64,000 nt of DNA. Source: [Eubacterium] saphenum (GTDB lineage Bacteria > Bacillota > Clostridia > Lachnospirales > Anaerotignaceae). Below are positions 7,833 through 15,318 of the stretch, in pieces. The DNA is taken from positions 8,723-72,722 of the forward strand of contig SFGI01000004.1 of the NCBI GenBank assembly GCA_004557645.1, in the 5' to 3' direction. Below the pieces are notes generated by a model. It was not told the DNA's origin. It did no database searches and saw only the letters and a list, made by a program, of their open reading frames with translations. Numbering within the stretch: position 1 is the first letter of the stretch; every line of letters starts with the position of its first letter. The position numbers were made by a program, and so were the translations under genes.

Positions 7833-8177
7833 TTACTCCCCTTCTCTGCCTGCTCTCCAGTAGGCGTTTTCATCGATATCCCCCAGTCGTTCCCCGCTGA
7901 GATAACGGATCATCACATCGTCCGCCTCGCCCATGACACCATAGGTCAGTTCGATGCGCTTCGTGCGCAGGGTATTGCGGGCGGAGGAACGGATATTGCC
8001 GCAGATGACAGCGTTGATATCCTGCTCCGTCAGAAAATCTGACACGGTGGTCTTGCCCAGAGGGATGATCTCTTTTTTCTTTACCAGTTCGATCTCCACT
8101 TCGTAAACCGTGAATTCCGTGGCACGGCTGTACTGCTGGTCGATCCTGCCATTTTTTGTCGGAATGGCGACACGCAT
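7833..8177 (-). CDS. NifX/NifB-type dinitrogenase iron-molybdenum cofactor family protein
   Basis: A 114-residue single-domain protein with the family start MRVAIPTKNGRIDQQYSRA and the middle motif INAVICGNIRSSARNTL. Members bind iron-molybdenum-sulfur clusters, but no nif genes are visible here, so nitrogen fixation should not be inferred. Solitary homologues are common in anaerobes and of unknown role. The ATG at 8177 follows AAGGAGGG; a sigma-A type promoter is just upstream, and yqeG is co-transcribed downstream. Confidence 0.85.
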   Translation of the reverse strand: MRVAIPTKNGRIDQQYSRATEFTVYEVEIELVKKKEIIPLGKTTVSDFLTEQDINAVICGNIRSSARNTLRTKRIELTYGVMGEADDVMIRYLSGERLGDIDENAYWRAGREGE

Positions 8178-8201
8178 GTCAATCCCTCCTTTCTTTCTTC
8201 C

Positions 8202-8231
8202 ATTTTAGAGTGAACAGTATCTCTTTGTCAA
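8202..8231 (-). promoter_or_regulatory. Promoter of the NifX-like/yqeG operon
   Basis: On the minus strand, TTGACA (8226-8231) and TAAAAT (8202-8207) are spaced by 18 nt and end 25 nt before the start codon. Confidence 0.75.
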
Positions 8232-8276
8232 TTTTTTTGCGTATTTTTCCAAAACAGTGTACAATACTATTTAAGA

Positions 8277-8413
8277 CTGCGGGGCTCTGCCCCACCTCCC
8301 CGCTGGGGTATGATACCCCAGGCCCCCATTTGCAGAAACATGTACATGTTTCTGCAGTATCGGGTTCCAAGGGGATGATCCCCTTGGCAGGGTTCGGGAC
8401 AGCGTCCCGAAAA
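8277..8413 (+). repeat. Dispersed structured repeat R2, short copy a
   Basis: A chain of perfect hairpins: GGGGCTCTGCCCC, a GGGGTAT/ATACCCC stem, a long variable stem TTGCAGAAACATGT / ACATGTTTCTGCA, then CCAAGGGGATGATCCCCTTGG and GGGACAGCGTCCC. The last modules recur at 19066-19121 and 21036-21097, and the first has counterparts at 18829 and 20882. It occupies the gap between two divergent genes and may form part of the aminopeptidase leader. Confidence 0.75.
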
Positions 8414-8429
8414 AGAAAGGAGTATTAAA

Positions 8430-9545
8430 ATGGACGAAAGAATCAAAACACTGGCATATAACTTGGTGCATTATTCCTGTAGATTGGAAAAAGGCGAAAA
8501 GGTTTGGATCTCCTGCAACGGCATCCACCCTATGCCTTTGGTGAAACAGATCATCAAGGAAGTCTATCAGGTAGGTGCTGTTCCTTTTGTGCAGCTGATG
8601 ACAAATTCTCTGGAACGGGAACTGCTGTTGGGCGCAACAGAAGAACAGCAGAAAATGCTGGCAGAAGTGGACTGCCACCTGATGAAACAGATGGACGCTT
8701 TCATCGGCGTGCGGGGCGAAGATAACCTGACAGAACAATACGATGTGCCCACAGAAAAAATTGATATGCAGAACCGCCTGTATGATGACCCTGTTCATCA
8801 TCAGATCCGTGTGCCCCATACCAAATGGGTCGTTCTGCGCTACCCCACTAATTCCATGGCACAGGCAGCCAAAACCTCTCTGGAGGATTTCGAGGATTTC
8901 TACTTCAATGTCTGCAATCTGGACTATGGCAAAATGAGCAAAGCTATGGACAGCTTGGTGGAACTGATGAATAAGACAGACAAGGTGCGTCTGGTAGCAA
9001 AGGATACGGATATCTCCTTCTCCATCAAGGATATCCCCGCCATCAAATGCGCCGGTGCCTGCAATATCCCCGACGGCGAGGTCTATACCGCCCCTGTACG
9101 GGATTCCATCAACGGCGTGATTACCTATAACACCCCTTCCGAATATAACGGCTTTACCTTTGAAAACGTGAAGCTGACCTTCAAGGACGGGAAAATCGTG
9201 GATTGCGACGGCAACGATAAGGAACGTCTGGAAAAGGTATTCAATACGGACGAAGGGGCGAGATATGTGGGTGAATTTGCCATTGGCGTGAACCCCTATA
9301 TCACAAAGCCTATGAACAACATCCTCTTCGATGAAAAAATCGCCGGTTCTATCCACTTCACCCCCGGCAACTGCTATGATGATGCCCCCAACGGCAATAA
9401 ATCCGCCATCCATTGGGATTTGGTGCTGATTATGACACCGGAATACGGCGGCGGGGAAATCTGGTTCGATGATAAGCTGATTCGGAAGGATGGTATCTTC
9501 GTTGTGCCTGAATTGGAATGTTTGAATCCTGAAAACTTGAAATAA
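8430..9545 (+). CDS. M29 family aminopeptidase (thermophilic metalloprotease family)
   Basis: A 371-residue cytosolic exopeptidase of the AmpS/PepS type, which uses two divalent metals to remove N-terminal residues. Expected metal ligands are visible: Glu in NIPDGEVYT (about 207), Glu in YVGEFAIGVNP (about 277), and the later HFTPGN and HWDLV segments with His and Asp. Length is close to the family norm (about 370-410). The ATG at 8430 follows AAAGGAG. It is monocistronic, with the R2 repeat before it and a terminator after it. It probably supports peptide catabolism. Confidence 0.93.
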   Translation: MDERIKTLAYNLVHYSCRLEKGEKVWISCNGIHPMPLVKQIIKEVYQVGAVPFVQLMTNSLERELLLGATEEQQKMLAEVDCHLMKQMDAFIGVRGEDNLTEQYDVPTEKIDMQNRLYDDPVHHQIRVPHTKWVVLRYPTNSMAQAAKTSLEDFEDFYFNVCNLDYGKMSKAMDSLVELMNKTDKVRLVAKDTDISFSIKDIPAIKCAGACNIPDGEVYTAPVRDSINGVITYNTPSEYNGFTFENVKLTFKDGKIVDCDGNDKERLEKVFNTDEGARYVGEFAIGVNPYITKPMNNILFDEKIAGSIHFTPGNCYDDAPNGNKSAIHWDLVLIMTPEYGGGEIWFDDKLIRKDGIFVVPELECLNPENLK

Positions 9546-9551
9546 AGATGA

Positions 9552-9582
9552 AAAGCCACAGAGAAATCTGTGGTTTTTTTCT
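9552..9582 (+). terminator. Terminator of the aminopeptidase gene
   Basis: Stem CCACAGA / TCTGTGG with a GAAA tetraloop, followed by seven T and CTTTT. Confidence 0.92.
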
Positions 9583-9615
9583 TTTGGATAAACTATTTCG
9601 CCGGGGGAGGGGTAG

Positions 9616-9673
9616 CGCTTGAAATTCAAGTTCTCGAAAATGTAATTGCATCGAATTTGGGCTCATTCGAGCC
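9616..9673 (+). repeat. Left terminal inverted repeat of element A
   Basis: The outer part is TGAAATTCAAGTTCTCGA. The inner part is GGGCTCATTCGAGCC (9659-9673), itself a hairpin. The inner motif recurs at both ends of element B (53946-53959 and inverted 55068-55082). The right end of A keeps only the outer part. Confidence 0.75.
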
Positions 9674-9954
9674 AAAACATCGGTTAGTGAATATCAGCAC
9701 TCGCCCACCCCCAGAAGTTTCTTGGCAAAGCAACAGCCTTTCCCCAACTTTTTTGAAAAAAAGTTGCAAAAAACCAAATGGTCGCTGCGCTCCTAGGCGG
9801 CAAGCCGCCATAGAACCCTTTCGTATGGGTTCCAAACCTCCTAACGACATAAGGGAAACGATGTTTCCCTTATGTATCCCTTCCCCACAGGCCCCTTCGG
9901 GCAGTATAAAGTGCCTTTCCGGCATAGCTTGCCGGTCTGTCCCTCTGGCAGAAA

Positions 9955-9997
9955 ATAAAAAATACCCTCCAAAGTCAATAATAAAGGGTATCTTCTT
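9955..9997 (-). terminator. Terminator of the element A XRE gene
   Basis: Arms ATACCCT / AGGGTAT flank an AT-rich loop, with T-rich sequence on the minus-strand 3' side just behind the XRE stop codon. Confidence 0.6.
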
Positions 9998-9999
9998 AC

Positions 10000-10212
10000 T
10001 TATATTTTGTTTTTCTCAGCACCAACTAGTTCATCAACTGTTACGTCCAAAGCATTTGCCAGTTTGATCAAAACATCAATAGAAGGCTCATTCCTACCAC
10101 TTTCGTAATTTGCAATTGCGGTATAACCATAATGGATATGCTTCGCCAATTCTGTTTGAGAATACTTTTTCTGTTTTCTATATTTTCTTAGATTTTTTGC
10201 AAAATCCGACAC
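10000..10212 (-). CDS. XRE-family (Cro/CI) transcriptional regulator of element A
   Basis: A 70-residue single HTH_3 domain: FAKNLRKYRKQKKYSQTELA, then the recognition helix region YGYTAIANYESGRNEPSIDV, ending DELVGAEKNKI. I chose the GTG at 10212, 10 nt behind GCGAGG; an upstream in-frame TTG at 10227 overlaps the ribosome site. It is about 85 percent identical by eye to the XRE protein of element B. It is divergent from the RHH gene, and their promoters overlap, so mutual repression is likely. No toxin or protease domain is fused. Confidence 0.9.
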   Translation of the reverse strand: MSDFAKNLRKYRKQKKYSQTELAKHIHYGYTAIANYESGRNEPSIDVLIKLANALDVTVDELVGAEKNKI

Positions 10213-10237
10213 AGAATCACCTCGCAAATTTAATCCT

Positions 10238-10291
10238 ACTTTATACTACTTTAAGCGAATTGTCAATACTAAGAAGGATAATGTAGTATTG
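10238..10291. promoter_or_regulatory. Overlapping divergent promoters and operators of element A
   Basis: Minus strand: TTGACA (10261-10266), 17 nt, TAAAGT (10238-10243). Plus strand: TTGTCA (10260-10265), 18 nt, TAGTAT (10284-10289). The two -35 boxes occupy the same bases, so polymerase can use only one at a time. Candidate operators are the inverted repeat CAATACTA / TAGTATTG (10264-10291) and two direct TACTTTA repeats 10 bp apart (10237-10253). Confidence 0.7.
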
Positions 10292-10313
10292 TTTCATTAG
10301 AGGTGAGAGAGAA

Positions 10314-10469
10314 ATGAGACCACTAAAACAAAAAGTAAGTGTCACGCTAGATGAGGACATCGTAAAAAGAGTAAAGGAATTATCCGAGGAACAACAACGT
10401 TCCTTTTCTCAGTATGTCAACTTGGTTTTGACTGAACATTTAAAAGAGTTGGATAAAACAAAAAAATAA
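10314..10469 (+). CDS. Small ribbon-helix-helix (Arc/MetJ-type) DNA-binding protein of element A
   Basis: This 51-residue protein is shorter than usual ORF cut-offs. KVSVTLDEDIVKRVKELSEE is the beta-strand/helix A pattern of ribbon-helix-helix proteins; SFSQYVNLVLTEHLKEL is helix B. The ATG at 10314 follows GAGGTGAGAGAG. A homologous gene sits at the same place in element B. By analogy with phage Arc and Cro proteins it probably binds the shared intergenic operator as a dimer. It could also be a lone antitoxin, but no toxin partner is seen. Confidence 0.8.
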   Translation: MRPLKQKVSVTLDEDIVKRVKELSEEQQRSFSQYVNLVLTEHLKELDKTKK

Positions 10470-10490
10470 AATTGTTTCTGTAAATATAAG

Positions 10491-10515
10491 GACTTTGCAA
10501 ATGCAAGGTCTTTTT
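10491..10515 (+). terminator. Terminator of the element A RHH gene
   Basis: Nine-bp stem GACTTTGCA / TGCAAGGTC (one G-T pair), two-nt loop, then five T and ATTTT. Confidence 0.8.
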
Positions 10516-10616
10516 ATTTTGCCGCCCCCTACGCAATAAATCTTGCAGGCGCACCGCCGCCGCTTTTCTCCCTGCCGCTTCCGGCACCGTAGGGAGGGAA
10601 TCCCTAAGGGGAACCA

Positions 10617-10636
10617 TCGAGAACTTGAATTTAGCG
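10617..10636 (-). repeat. Right terminal inverted repeat of element A
   Basis: TCGAGAACTTGAATTTAGCG, the reverse complement of the outer left end with a 2-nt difference. The stretch 10520-10616 before it is GC-rich and hairpin-forming, without genes. Confidence 0.7.
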
Positions 10637-10681
10637 TGAAAGAAATTCCCAGCAGAATATTCCCTTTTTCCCCTGTATCCA

Positions 10682-10711
10682 TTGACAGAAAAGCGGGAAA
10701 TATAGTAGAAT
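10682..10711 (+). promoter_or_regulatory. Promoter of the metG T-box transcript
   Basis: TTGACA (10682-10687), 18-nt spacer, TAGAAT (10706-10711), directly upstream of the T-box leader. Confidence 0.85.
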
Positions 10712-11006
10712 AATTTTTATTAGGACAAACAGCTTTGAAAAGGAGAGTAAGTGATCTCCTTCTGCTGACAGAGAGCCCCGGCGGCTGAAAAGGGGCGCAG
10801 AAGAATCACCGAAGATGGCCTTGGAGCTTCGCCCCGAGTGTCTGCATCGGCAGGCATTAGGCTGCGACGGGTTCGCCCGTTATTGCGTTGCGGTAGCTAT
10901 CCTTTCGGATATCTACCCACTGAGGTTTTTTCCGCGAGGAAAAAGCAAAGTAAGGTGGTAACACGGCATTTCGCCCGTCCTTTCAAAAGAAGGACGGGTT
11001 TTATTT
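10712..11006 (+). ncRNA. T-box leader (methionine specifier) upstream of metG
   Basis: T-box riboswitches bind a tRNA and read through a terminator when it is uncharged. The landmarks are AGAGAG of stem I, a specifier loop with ATG at 10815-10817 (GAAGATGGCC), the T-box AAGGTGGTAACACGG at 10952-10966, and an intrinsic terminator (stem CCCGTCCTT / AAGGACGGG, 10974-10998, then T-rich). The T-box sequence overlaps the antiterminator side. The Met codon agrees with the downstream methionyl-tRNA synthetase gene, so transcription should rise when charged tRNA-Met falls. Confidence 0.95.
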
Positions 11007-11031
11007 TGCACCAAAGCGGAGAGAAACCGTT

Positions 11032-11136
11032 TTCATTCAAGCCTTAAACTGTTTTTGCACACAAAGATGCAGGTTAAGGCTTGAATGAAGGTGATTTGCG
11101 GAGCAAATACATTCATAATGCTATGCATTATGAATG
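11032..11136 (+). repeat. Additional strong hairpins between the T-box and metG
   Basis: A 16-bp perfect stem TTCATTCAAGCCTTAA / TTAAGGCTTGAATGAA (11032-11089), a small ATTTGC/GCAAAT hairpin and a 12-bp stem CATTCATAATGC / GCATTATGAATG (11110-11136). They sit in the metG leader after the T-box terminator. Neither has a T tail, so they are not plain terminators. Confidence 0.7.
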
Positions 11137-11183
11137 GTTTACCTATATATTTACCTAATTTTAATCAAAAAGGAGAGATATTT

Positions 11184-13181
11184 GTGGCTAAAGAAAAATT
11201 CTATATCACCACACCCATTTACTATCCCAGTGATAAGCTGCACATTGGTCATTCCTACTGCACAGTAGCAACTGACACAATGGCTCGTTACAAAAGACTG
11301 CGGGGCTATGACGTTATGTTCCTGACAGGTACAGACGAACATGGTCAGAAAATCGAACGTATCGCAACAGGCCAGGGCATGACTCCCAAGGAATACACAG
11401 ATAAAGTCGTTGCAGGCATCAAAGACCTGTGGAAGCTGATGGAAATTTCCTATGACAGATTCATCCGTACCACAGACGACTACCATGTAAAAGCAGTACA
11501 GAAAATCTTCAAACAGCTTTACGATCAGGGCGATATCTACAAATCTTCCTACGAAGGATGGTACTGCACTCCCTGCGAATCCTTCTTCACAGAAACACAG
11601 CTGAAGGATGGCAAATGTCCCGACTGCGGCCGTGACGTAGAACTGCTGAAGGAAGAAAGCTACTTCTTCCGTCTTTCCCAGTACGGCGACAGAATCATCA
11701 AATATTATGAAGAAAACCCCGAATTCCTGCAGCCCAACACACGCCAGAACGAAATGATCGCAAACTTCCTGAAACCCGGTCTGGAAGATCTGGCTGTTTC
11801 TCGTACCTCCTTCAAATGGGGCGTACCTGTAGAATTCGACCCCGGTCATATCGTATACGTTTGGATCGACGCTCTGTCCAACTATATCACAGCTATGGGC
11901 TGGGGCAGCGAAAACGATGCAGACTATCAGAAATACTGGCCCGCAGATGTTCACGTTGTTGGTAAGGAAATCGTTCGTTTCCATGCCATCATCTGGCCTG
12001 CAATGCTGATGGCACTGAATATGCCTCTGCCCAAGAAGGTATTCGGTCACGGCTGGCTGGTCATCAACGGCGGCAAAATGTCCAAATCCGTTGGTAACGT
12101 GGTTGACCCCGTTGTACTGGTAAATAAATACGGCGTAGACGCCATCCGTTACTTCCTGCTGAGAGAAATCGCTTTCGGTCAGGATGGCAACTTCACAAAC
12201 GAAGCACTGATCCAGCGCATCAATTCCGACCTGGCAAACGACCTGGGCAATCTGGTTTCCAGAACTGTCGGCATGATCGAAAAATATTTCGGCGGCAAGC
12301 TGCCCGCAGACAGAACTGCAACAGAATTTGACGCAGACCTGCAGGCTATGGCAGCGGCTACCATCCCCAAAGTGGAAGAAAAGATGGATAACATGCTCTT
12401 CTCCGATGCCCTCATCGAGATCTGGAACCTGATCCGTCGTACCAACAAATATATTGACGAAACACAGCCTTGGGTACTGTGCAAGGATGAAGCAAAGAAA
12501 GCAGAACTGGCAAATGCTCTGTACAACGTTGCAGAAAGCATCCGCATCATCTCCATCCTGATCCAGCCCTTCATGCCTCTGACACCCGCAAAGATCTGGG
12601 CACAGCTGAACATCACAGCCGGCGAACTGACAGAATGGGAAAGCACAAAGACATGGGGTCTGCTGCCCGCAGAACTGGCTGTACAGAAAGGCGAAACCCT
12701 CTTCCCTCGTATCGATATGAAGAAGGAACTGGCTGAACTGGAAGCTGCTATCAAGGCTTCTCAGGCTACTTCCATCGCAAACCAGAAGAAGGAAGAAGAA
12801 CCCAAGAAGGAAGAAGCAAAAGCACCTGCCCATGAAGAACCCGAATATCCCGCAGAAATCACCATCGACGATTTCTGCAAGGTACAGCTGAAGGTGGGCG
12901 AAGTCATCGAAAGCAACGAAGTGCCCAAATCCAAAAAGCTGCTGAGAAATATCGTAAAATTCGGTGACGAAGAAAAAGTCATCTTCTCCGGCATCAAAGG
13001 CACATACGCCCCCGGCGAACTGGTTGGCAAACGTGTTGTAGTTGCTTACAACCTGGCACCCAGAAAAATGATGGGCGAAATGAGCTACGGTATGATCCTG
13101 TGTGCAGAGGACAGCGACGGCAAACTGTCTATCCTGACTACAGATGATAAAGACTTTGAAAGCGGCAGCGCAATCAGCTAA
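11184..13181 (+). CDS. metG: Methionyl-tRNA synthetase
   Basis: This class I aminoacyl-tRNA synthetase charges tRNA-Met. I chose the GTG at 11184, 7 nt behind AAAGGAGAG, giving the family start MAKEKFYITTPIYY and 665 residues; an upstream in-frame ATG at 11085 lies inside leader hairpins. HIGH is at 20-23 (LHIGH), a four-cysteine zinc knuckle starts at C128/C131, and KMSKS is at 298-302. A linker rich in Lys and Glu (about 533-550) joins a C-terminal EMAP/Trbp tRNA-binding domain (about 555-665), which dimerises the enzyme. It overlaps tatD by 1 nt. Confidence 0.97.
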   Translation: MAKEKFYITTPIYYPSDKLHIGHSYCTVATDTMARYKRLRGYDVMFLTGTDEHGQKIERIATGQGMTPKEYTDKVVAGIKDLWKLMEISYDRFIRTTDDYHVKAVQKIFKQLYDQGDIYKSSYEGWYCTPCESFFTETQLKDGKCPDCGRDVELLKEESYFFRLSQYGDRIIKYYEENPEFLQPNTRQNEMIANFLKPGLEDLAVSRTSFKWGVPVEFDPGHIVYVWIDALSNYITAMGWGSENDADYQKYWPADVHVVGKEIVRFHAIIWPAMLMALNMPLPKKVFGHGWLVINGGKMSKSVGNVVDPVVLVNKYGVDAIRYFLLREIAFGQDGNFTNEALIQRINSDLANDLGNLVSRTVGMIEKYFGGKLPADRTATEFDADLQAMAAATIPKVEEKMDNMLFSDALIEIWNLIRRTNKYIDETQPWVLCKDEAKKAELANALYNVAESIRIISILIQPFMPLTPAKIWAQLNITAGELTEWESTKTWGLLPAELAVQKGETLFPRIDMKKELAELEAAIKASQATSIANQKKEEEPKKEEAKAPAHEEPEYPAEITIDDFCKVQLKVGEVIESNEVPKSKKLLRNIVKFGDEEKVIFSGIKGTYAPGELVGKRVVVAYNLAPRKMMGEMSYGMILCAEDSDGKLSILTTDDKDFESGSAIS

Positions 13182-13945
13182 TGAAATATTTTGAATCCCA
13201 CGCCCATTACGACGATAAGAGATTCAGAGAAGATAGAGAGGAGCTCCTGCGGGAGCTTCTCCCTGCTTCCGGGGTCAGTCATGTTATCAATATCGGCTGC
13301 GATGTGAAAAGCTCTGAAATGAGCATCCGTCTGGCGGATAAATATGACTATATCTACGCTGCCGTCGGCGTACACCCCCATGAGCTCTACGATATGTCCT
13401 CCCAGACCATTGCCAAGCTGAAAAAACTCAGCGAACATCCCAAGGTAGTTGCTATCGGGGAGATCGGTCTGGATTACTATTATGACACCCACCCCAGAGA
13501 ATTGCAGCGGTTCTGGTTCCGACAGCAGCTGCGCCTGGCGGAGGAAGTGAACAAACCTGTTATCATCCATTCCAGAGAGGCTTCTCAGGAAACTTTCGAT
13601 ATCATCCAGTCCACCAATATCCGCCGTGGCTCCATCCACTGCTATTCCGGCTCTGCGGAAATGGCGAAGGATTATGTGAAGATGGGCTTCCATATCGGCG
13701 TTGGCGGTGTGGTCACCTTCTCCAATGCGAAAAAACTGGTGGAGACAGTGGAAGCCATCCCCATCGAAAGCATCCTCATCGAAACGGACTGCCCTTATCT
13801 GGCACCTAACCCCAACAGGGGCAAACGAAACGACTCTACCAATCTGAAATACATCGTGGAAAAAATCGCGGAGATCAAAAAAATGACTCCCGAAGATGTT
13901 GCGAAAATCACAGAAAACAACGCAAAATCTCTATTTTTCAAATAA
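13181..13945 (+). CDS. tatD: TatD family metal-dependent hydrolase (YabD-type)
   Basis: A 254-residue TIM-barrel hydrolase. Metal ligands are visible: HAHYDD (about 7-12), GEIGLDYYY (about 93), IIHSREA (about 127), HCYSG (about 153) and ETDCPYLAPNP (about 204). Members have 3' exonuclease or DNase activity; the cellular role is unsettled. The ATG overlaps the metG stop (TAATG), so the genes are translationally coupled. The order metG, tatD and then a 3D-domain gene matches Bacillus metS-yabD-yabE. Confidence 0.95.
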   Translation: MKYFESHAHYDDKRFREDREELLRELLPASGVSHVINIGCDVKSSEMSIRLADKYDYIYAAVGVHPHELYDMSSQTIAKLKKLSEHPKVVAIGEIGLDYYYDTHPRELQRFWFRQQLRLAEEVNKPVIIHSREASQETFDIIQSTNIRRGSIHCYSGSAEMAKDYVKMGFHIGVGGVVTFSNAKKLVETVEAIPIESILIETDCPYLAPNPNRGKRNDSTNLKYIVEKIAEIKKMTPEDVAKITENNAKSLFFK

Positions 13946-13988
13946 AAATTTCAGAAAATTTTTCCAACTTTAAAAAAATAGTTCAAAA

Positions 13989-14027
13989 CCCGGAAAACCC
14001 TATAAAATCAAGGTTTTCCGGGTTTTT
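13989..14027 (+). terminator. Terminator of the metG-tatD operon
   Basis: Stem CCCGGAAAACC / GGTTTTCCGGG, 12-nt loop, five T. Confidence 0.9.
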
Positions 14028-14095
14028 CTATTGCAAAATAATTGCATTTTTTTGCCATATATTTTAAGGAATTCCGTTAATTTTTTTAAAAAAGG

Positions 14096-14124
14096 TTGCG
14101 TAATTGTTACAAATGTGTTAATAT
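14096..14124 (+). promoter_or_regulatory. Promoter of the 3D-domain gene
   Basis: TTGCGT (14096-14101), 17-nt spacer, TAATAT (14119-14124). A hairpin AAGATATATCA / TGATATGTCTT followed by TTCTTTT (about 14142-14175) lies just downstream and could act as a leader attenuator. The roughly 300-nt leader to 14423 has no convincing gene. Confidence 0.55.
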
Positions 14125-14423
14125 ATCCACTGTAGAAAGCATAAAGATATATCAGAAATGATATGTCTTTTCTTTTGCAATGAAAGTATTGGCAATGAAC
14201 GCAGACAGTCCTCTGCGGACATTCATCAAACTTGCAGTCAAAAAAAGAAAGCGTAAACATTATGCGGAAGTGACGACTCCCCGTGTAAATACGACTGCGA
14301 CCGTCCCCCATTCAAGGACGGCAAAAGGCATAAAATCTAATGTCTATCATCTATTACTAACAGGAGCGACATCCCCTGCCATTCCCACAAAAACGGCAGT
14401 ACGGCTCGTTCAAGGAGGAAAAA

Positions 14424-15218
14424 ATGAAAACACATCTTAGAGTATTTGCTATCGTGGTATTTATATTGGTAATCGGCTGCGGAACAGCATCTGCTTACAG
14501 CAAAACAAATATGCAATCTGTAGTCATCAACATCGACGGTGCCCCCAGAATGGTCTCCACAGATAAGGAAACCGTAGGCGAACTGCTGGATGATCTGGCA
14601 AACACCATCGACACAGACTATATCCTGGAGGACGCAAAGGAAAGCGACCCCATCGAAGCAATGATGACACTGTCTCTGACATCTGTTACAGAAAAAACAG
14701 TGGCATCCACAGAAGCGATTCCCTACAAAACAGTGGAACGCACCAATGATTCCCTGAAATCCGGCGAAAGCCGTGTGGTTCAGGAAGGGAAAGACGGCGT
14801 AGCATCCGTCATCAGCAAAGAAGTTTACCACGGCGACGAGCTGATCGATACAAAGTTCGTAGAAAAGAAAGTGGTAACAGCAGCACAGGATAAAATTGTT
14901 GAGGTTGGTCCCAAAAACGTGATCAACGGCATGAAATATTCTAAAGCCATCAACGCAAAGGTAACTGCTTACACACCTTACGATGCAGGCTGCAACGGCA
15001 TCACAGCCTCCGGCACTAAAGCCGGCTATGGCACCATCGCCGTTGACCCCAGGGTCATCCCACTGGGCTCTAGAGTTTATATCCCCGGTTACGGTGTAGC
15101 AACTGCTACAGATACCGGCGGTGCCATCAAGGGCAACCGCGTAGACGTTTGCTACAGCTCTCTGAGCGAAGCATACGGCTGGGGCGTTCGAAACGTGACA
15201 GTATATGTTTTGAGCTGA
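14424..15218 (+). CDS. Secreted G5 and 3D domain protein (YabE-type cell wall hydrolase)
   Basis: A 264-residue exported protein. It has a signal peptide or N-terminal anchor (1-25), a DUF348-like ubiquitin-fold segment (about 30-75), a G5 domain (about 95-165) and a C-terminal 3D domain (about 178-264). The 3D acids are in TATDTGGAIKGNRVDV. 3D domains share the MltA-type double-psi barrel and, in the YabE/Rpf group, remodel peptidoglycan. The ATG at 14424 follows a perfect AAGGAGG. Position after metG-tatD matches B. subtilis yabE. It has its own promoter, long leader and terminator. Confidence 0.92.
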   Translation: MKTHLRVFAIVVFILVIGCGTASAYSKTNMQSVVINIDGAPRMVSTDKETVGELLDDLANTIDTDYILEDAKESDPIEAMMTLSLTSVTEKTVASTEAIPYKTVERTNDSLKSGESRVVQEGKDGVASVISKEVYHGDELIDTKFVEKKVVTAAQDKIVEVGPKNVINGMKYSKAINAKVTAYTPYDAGCNGITASGTKAGYGTIAVDPRVIPLGSRVYIPGYGVATATDTGGAIKGNRVDVCYSSLSEAYGWGVRNVTVYVLS

Positions 15219-15252
15219 TCGAAACAGAATAATAACAAAACCACGACAAAGC

Positions 15253-15281
15253 AAAAGCCATCCCAATGGGATGGCTTTTTG
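15253..15281 (+). terminator. Terminator of the 3D-domain gene
   Basis: Stem AAAGCCATCC / GGATGGCTTT with a short loop and T run. Confidence 0.9.
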
Positions 15282-15318
15282 ATTGCAGAAAAAGAACTGC
15301 TCCTCTCCTTCTGTACTA

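Larger units (their letters stand above)
9616..10636. mobile_element. Element A: inverted-repeat-bounded XRE/RHH cassette without transposase
   Basis: About 1.02 kb bounded by the end sequence CGCYTGAAATTCAAGTTCTCGA (left 9616-9636, right 10617-10636 inverted). Inside are a hairpin-rich left flank without genes (about 9700-9950), an XRE repressor gene on the minus strand, a divergent RHH gene on the plus strand, a terminator for each and a GC-rich right flank. Element B (53905-55124) has the same ends, gene pair and layout. The hairpins in the left flank include ACATAAGGGAAAC / GTTTCCCTTATGT (9845-9873). No transposase, integrase or relaxase is present. The gene-free stretch 9583-9999 holds only these repeats. 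Confidence 0.6.

Noticed and set aside
7833..8177. Nitrogen-fixation gene cluster suggested by the NifX-type protein
   Set aside because: No nifHDK, nifB or nifE genes nearby; isolated members of this family are widespread in non-fixers.
9583..9999. Possible CRISPR array because of many short repeats
   Set aside because: The repeats are unlike one another, each forms its own hairpin, and no regular spacer length or cas genes are present.
10000..10469. Toxin-antitoxin system (XRE plus small partner)
   Set aside because: Both proteins are DNA-binding folds; no RelE, HigB, HipA, MazF or other toxin domain is present in either element, and the genes are divergent rather than co-transcribed.
11151..12833. 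560-codon minus-strand frame opposite metG
   Set aside because: Shadow of metG with Cys- and Phe-rich composition and no ribosome site.
14180..14440. An 86-codon open frame upstream of the 3D-domain gene
   Set aside because: No Shine-Dalgarno, overlaps the real start, basic low-complexity product, and lies in a hairpin-bearing leader. A coding role cannot be fully excluded.
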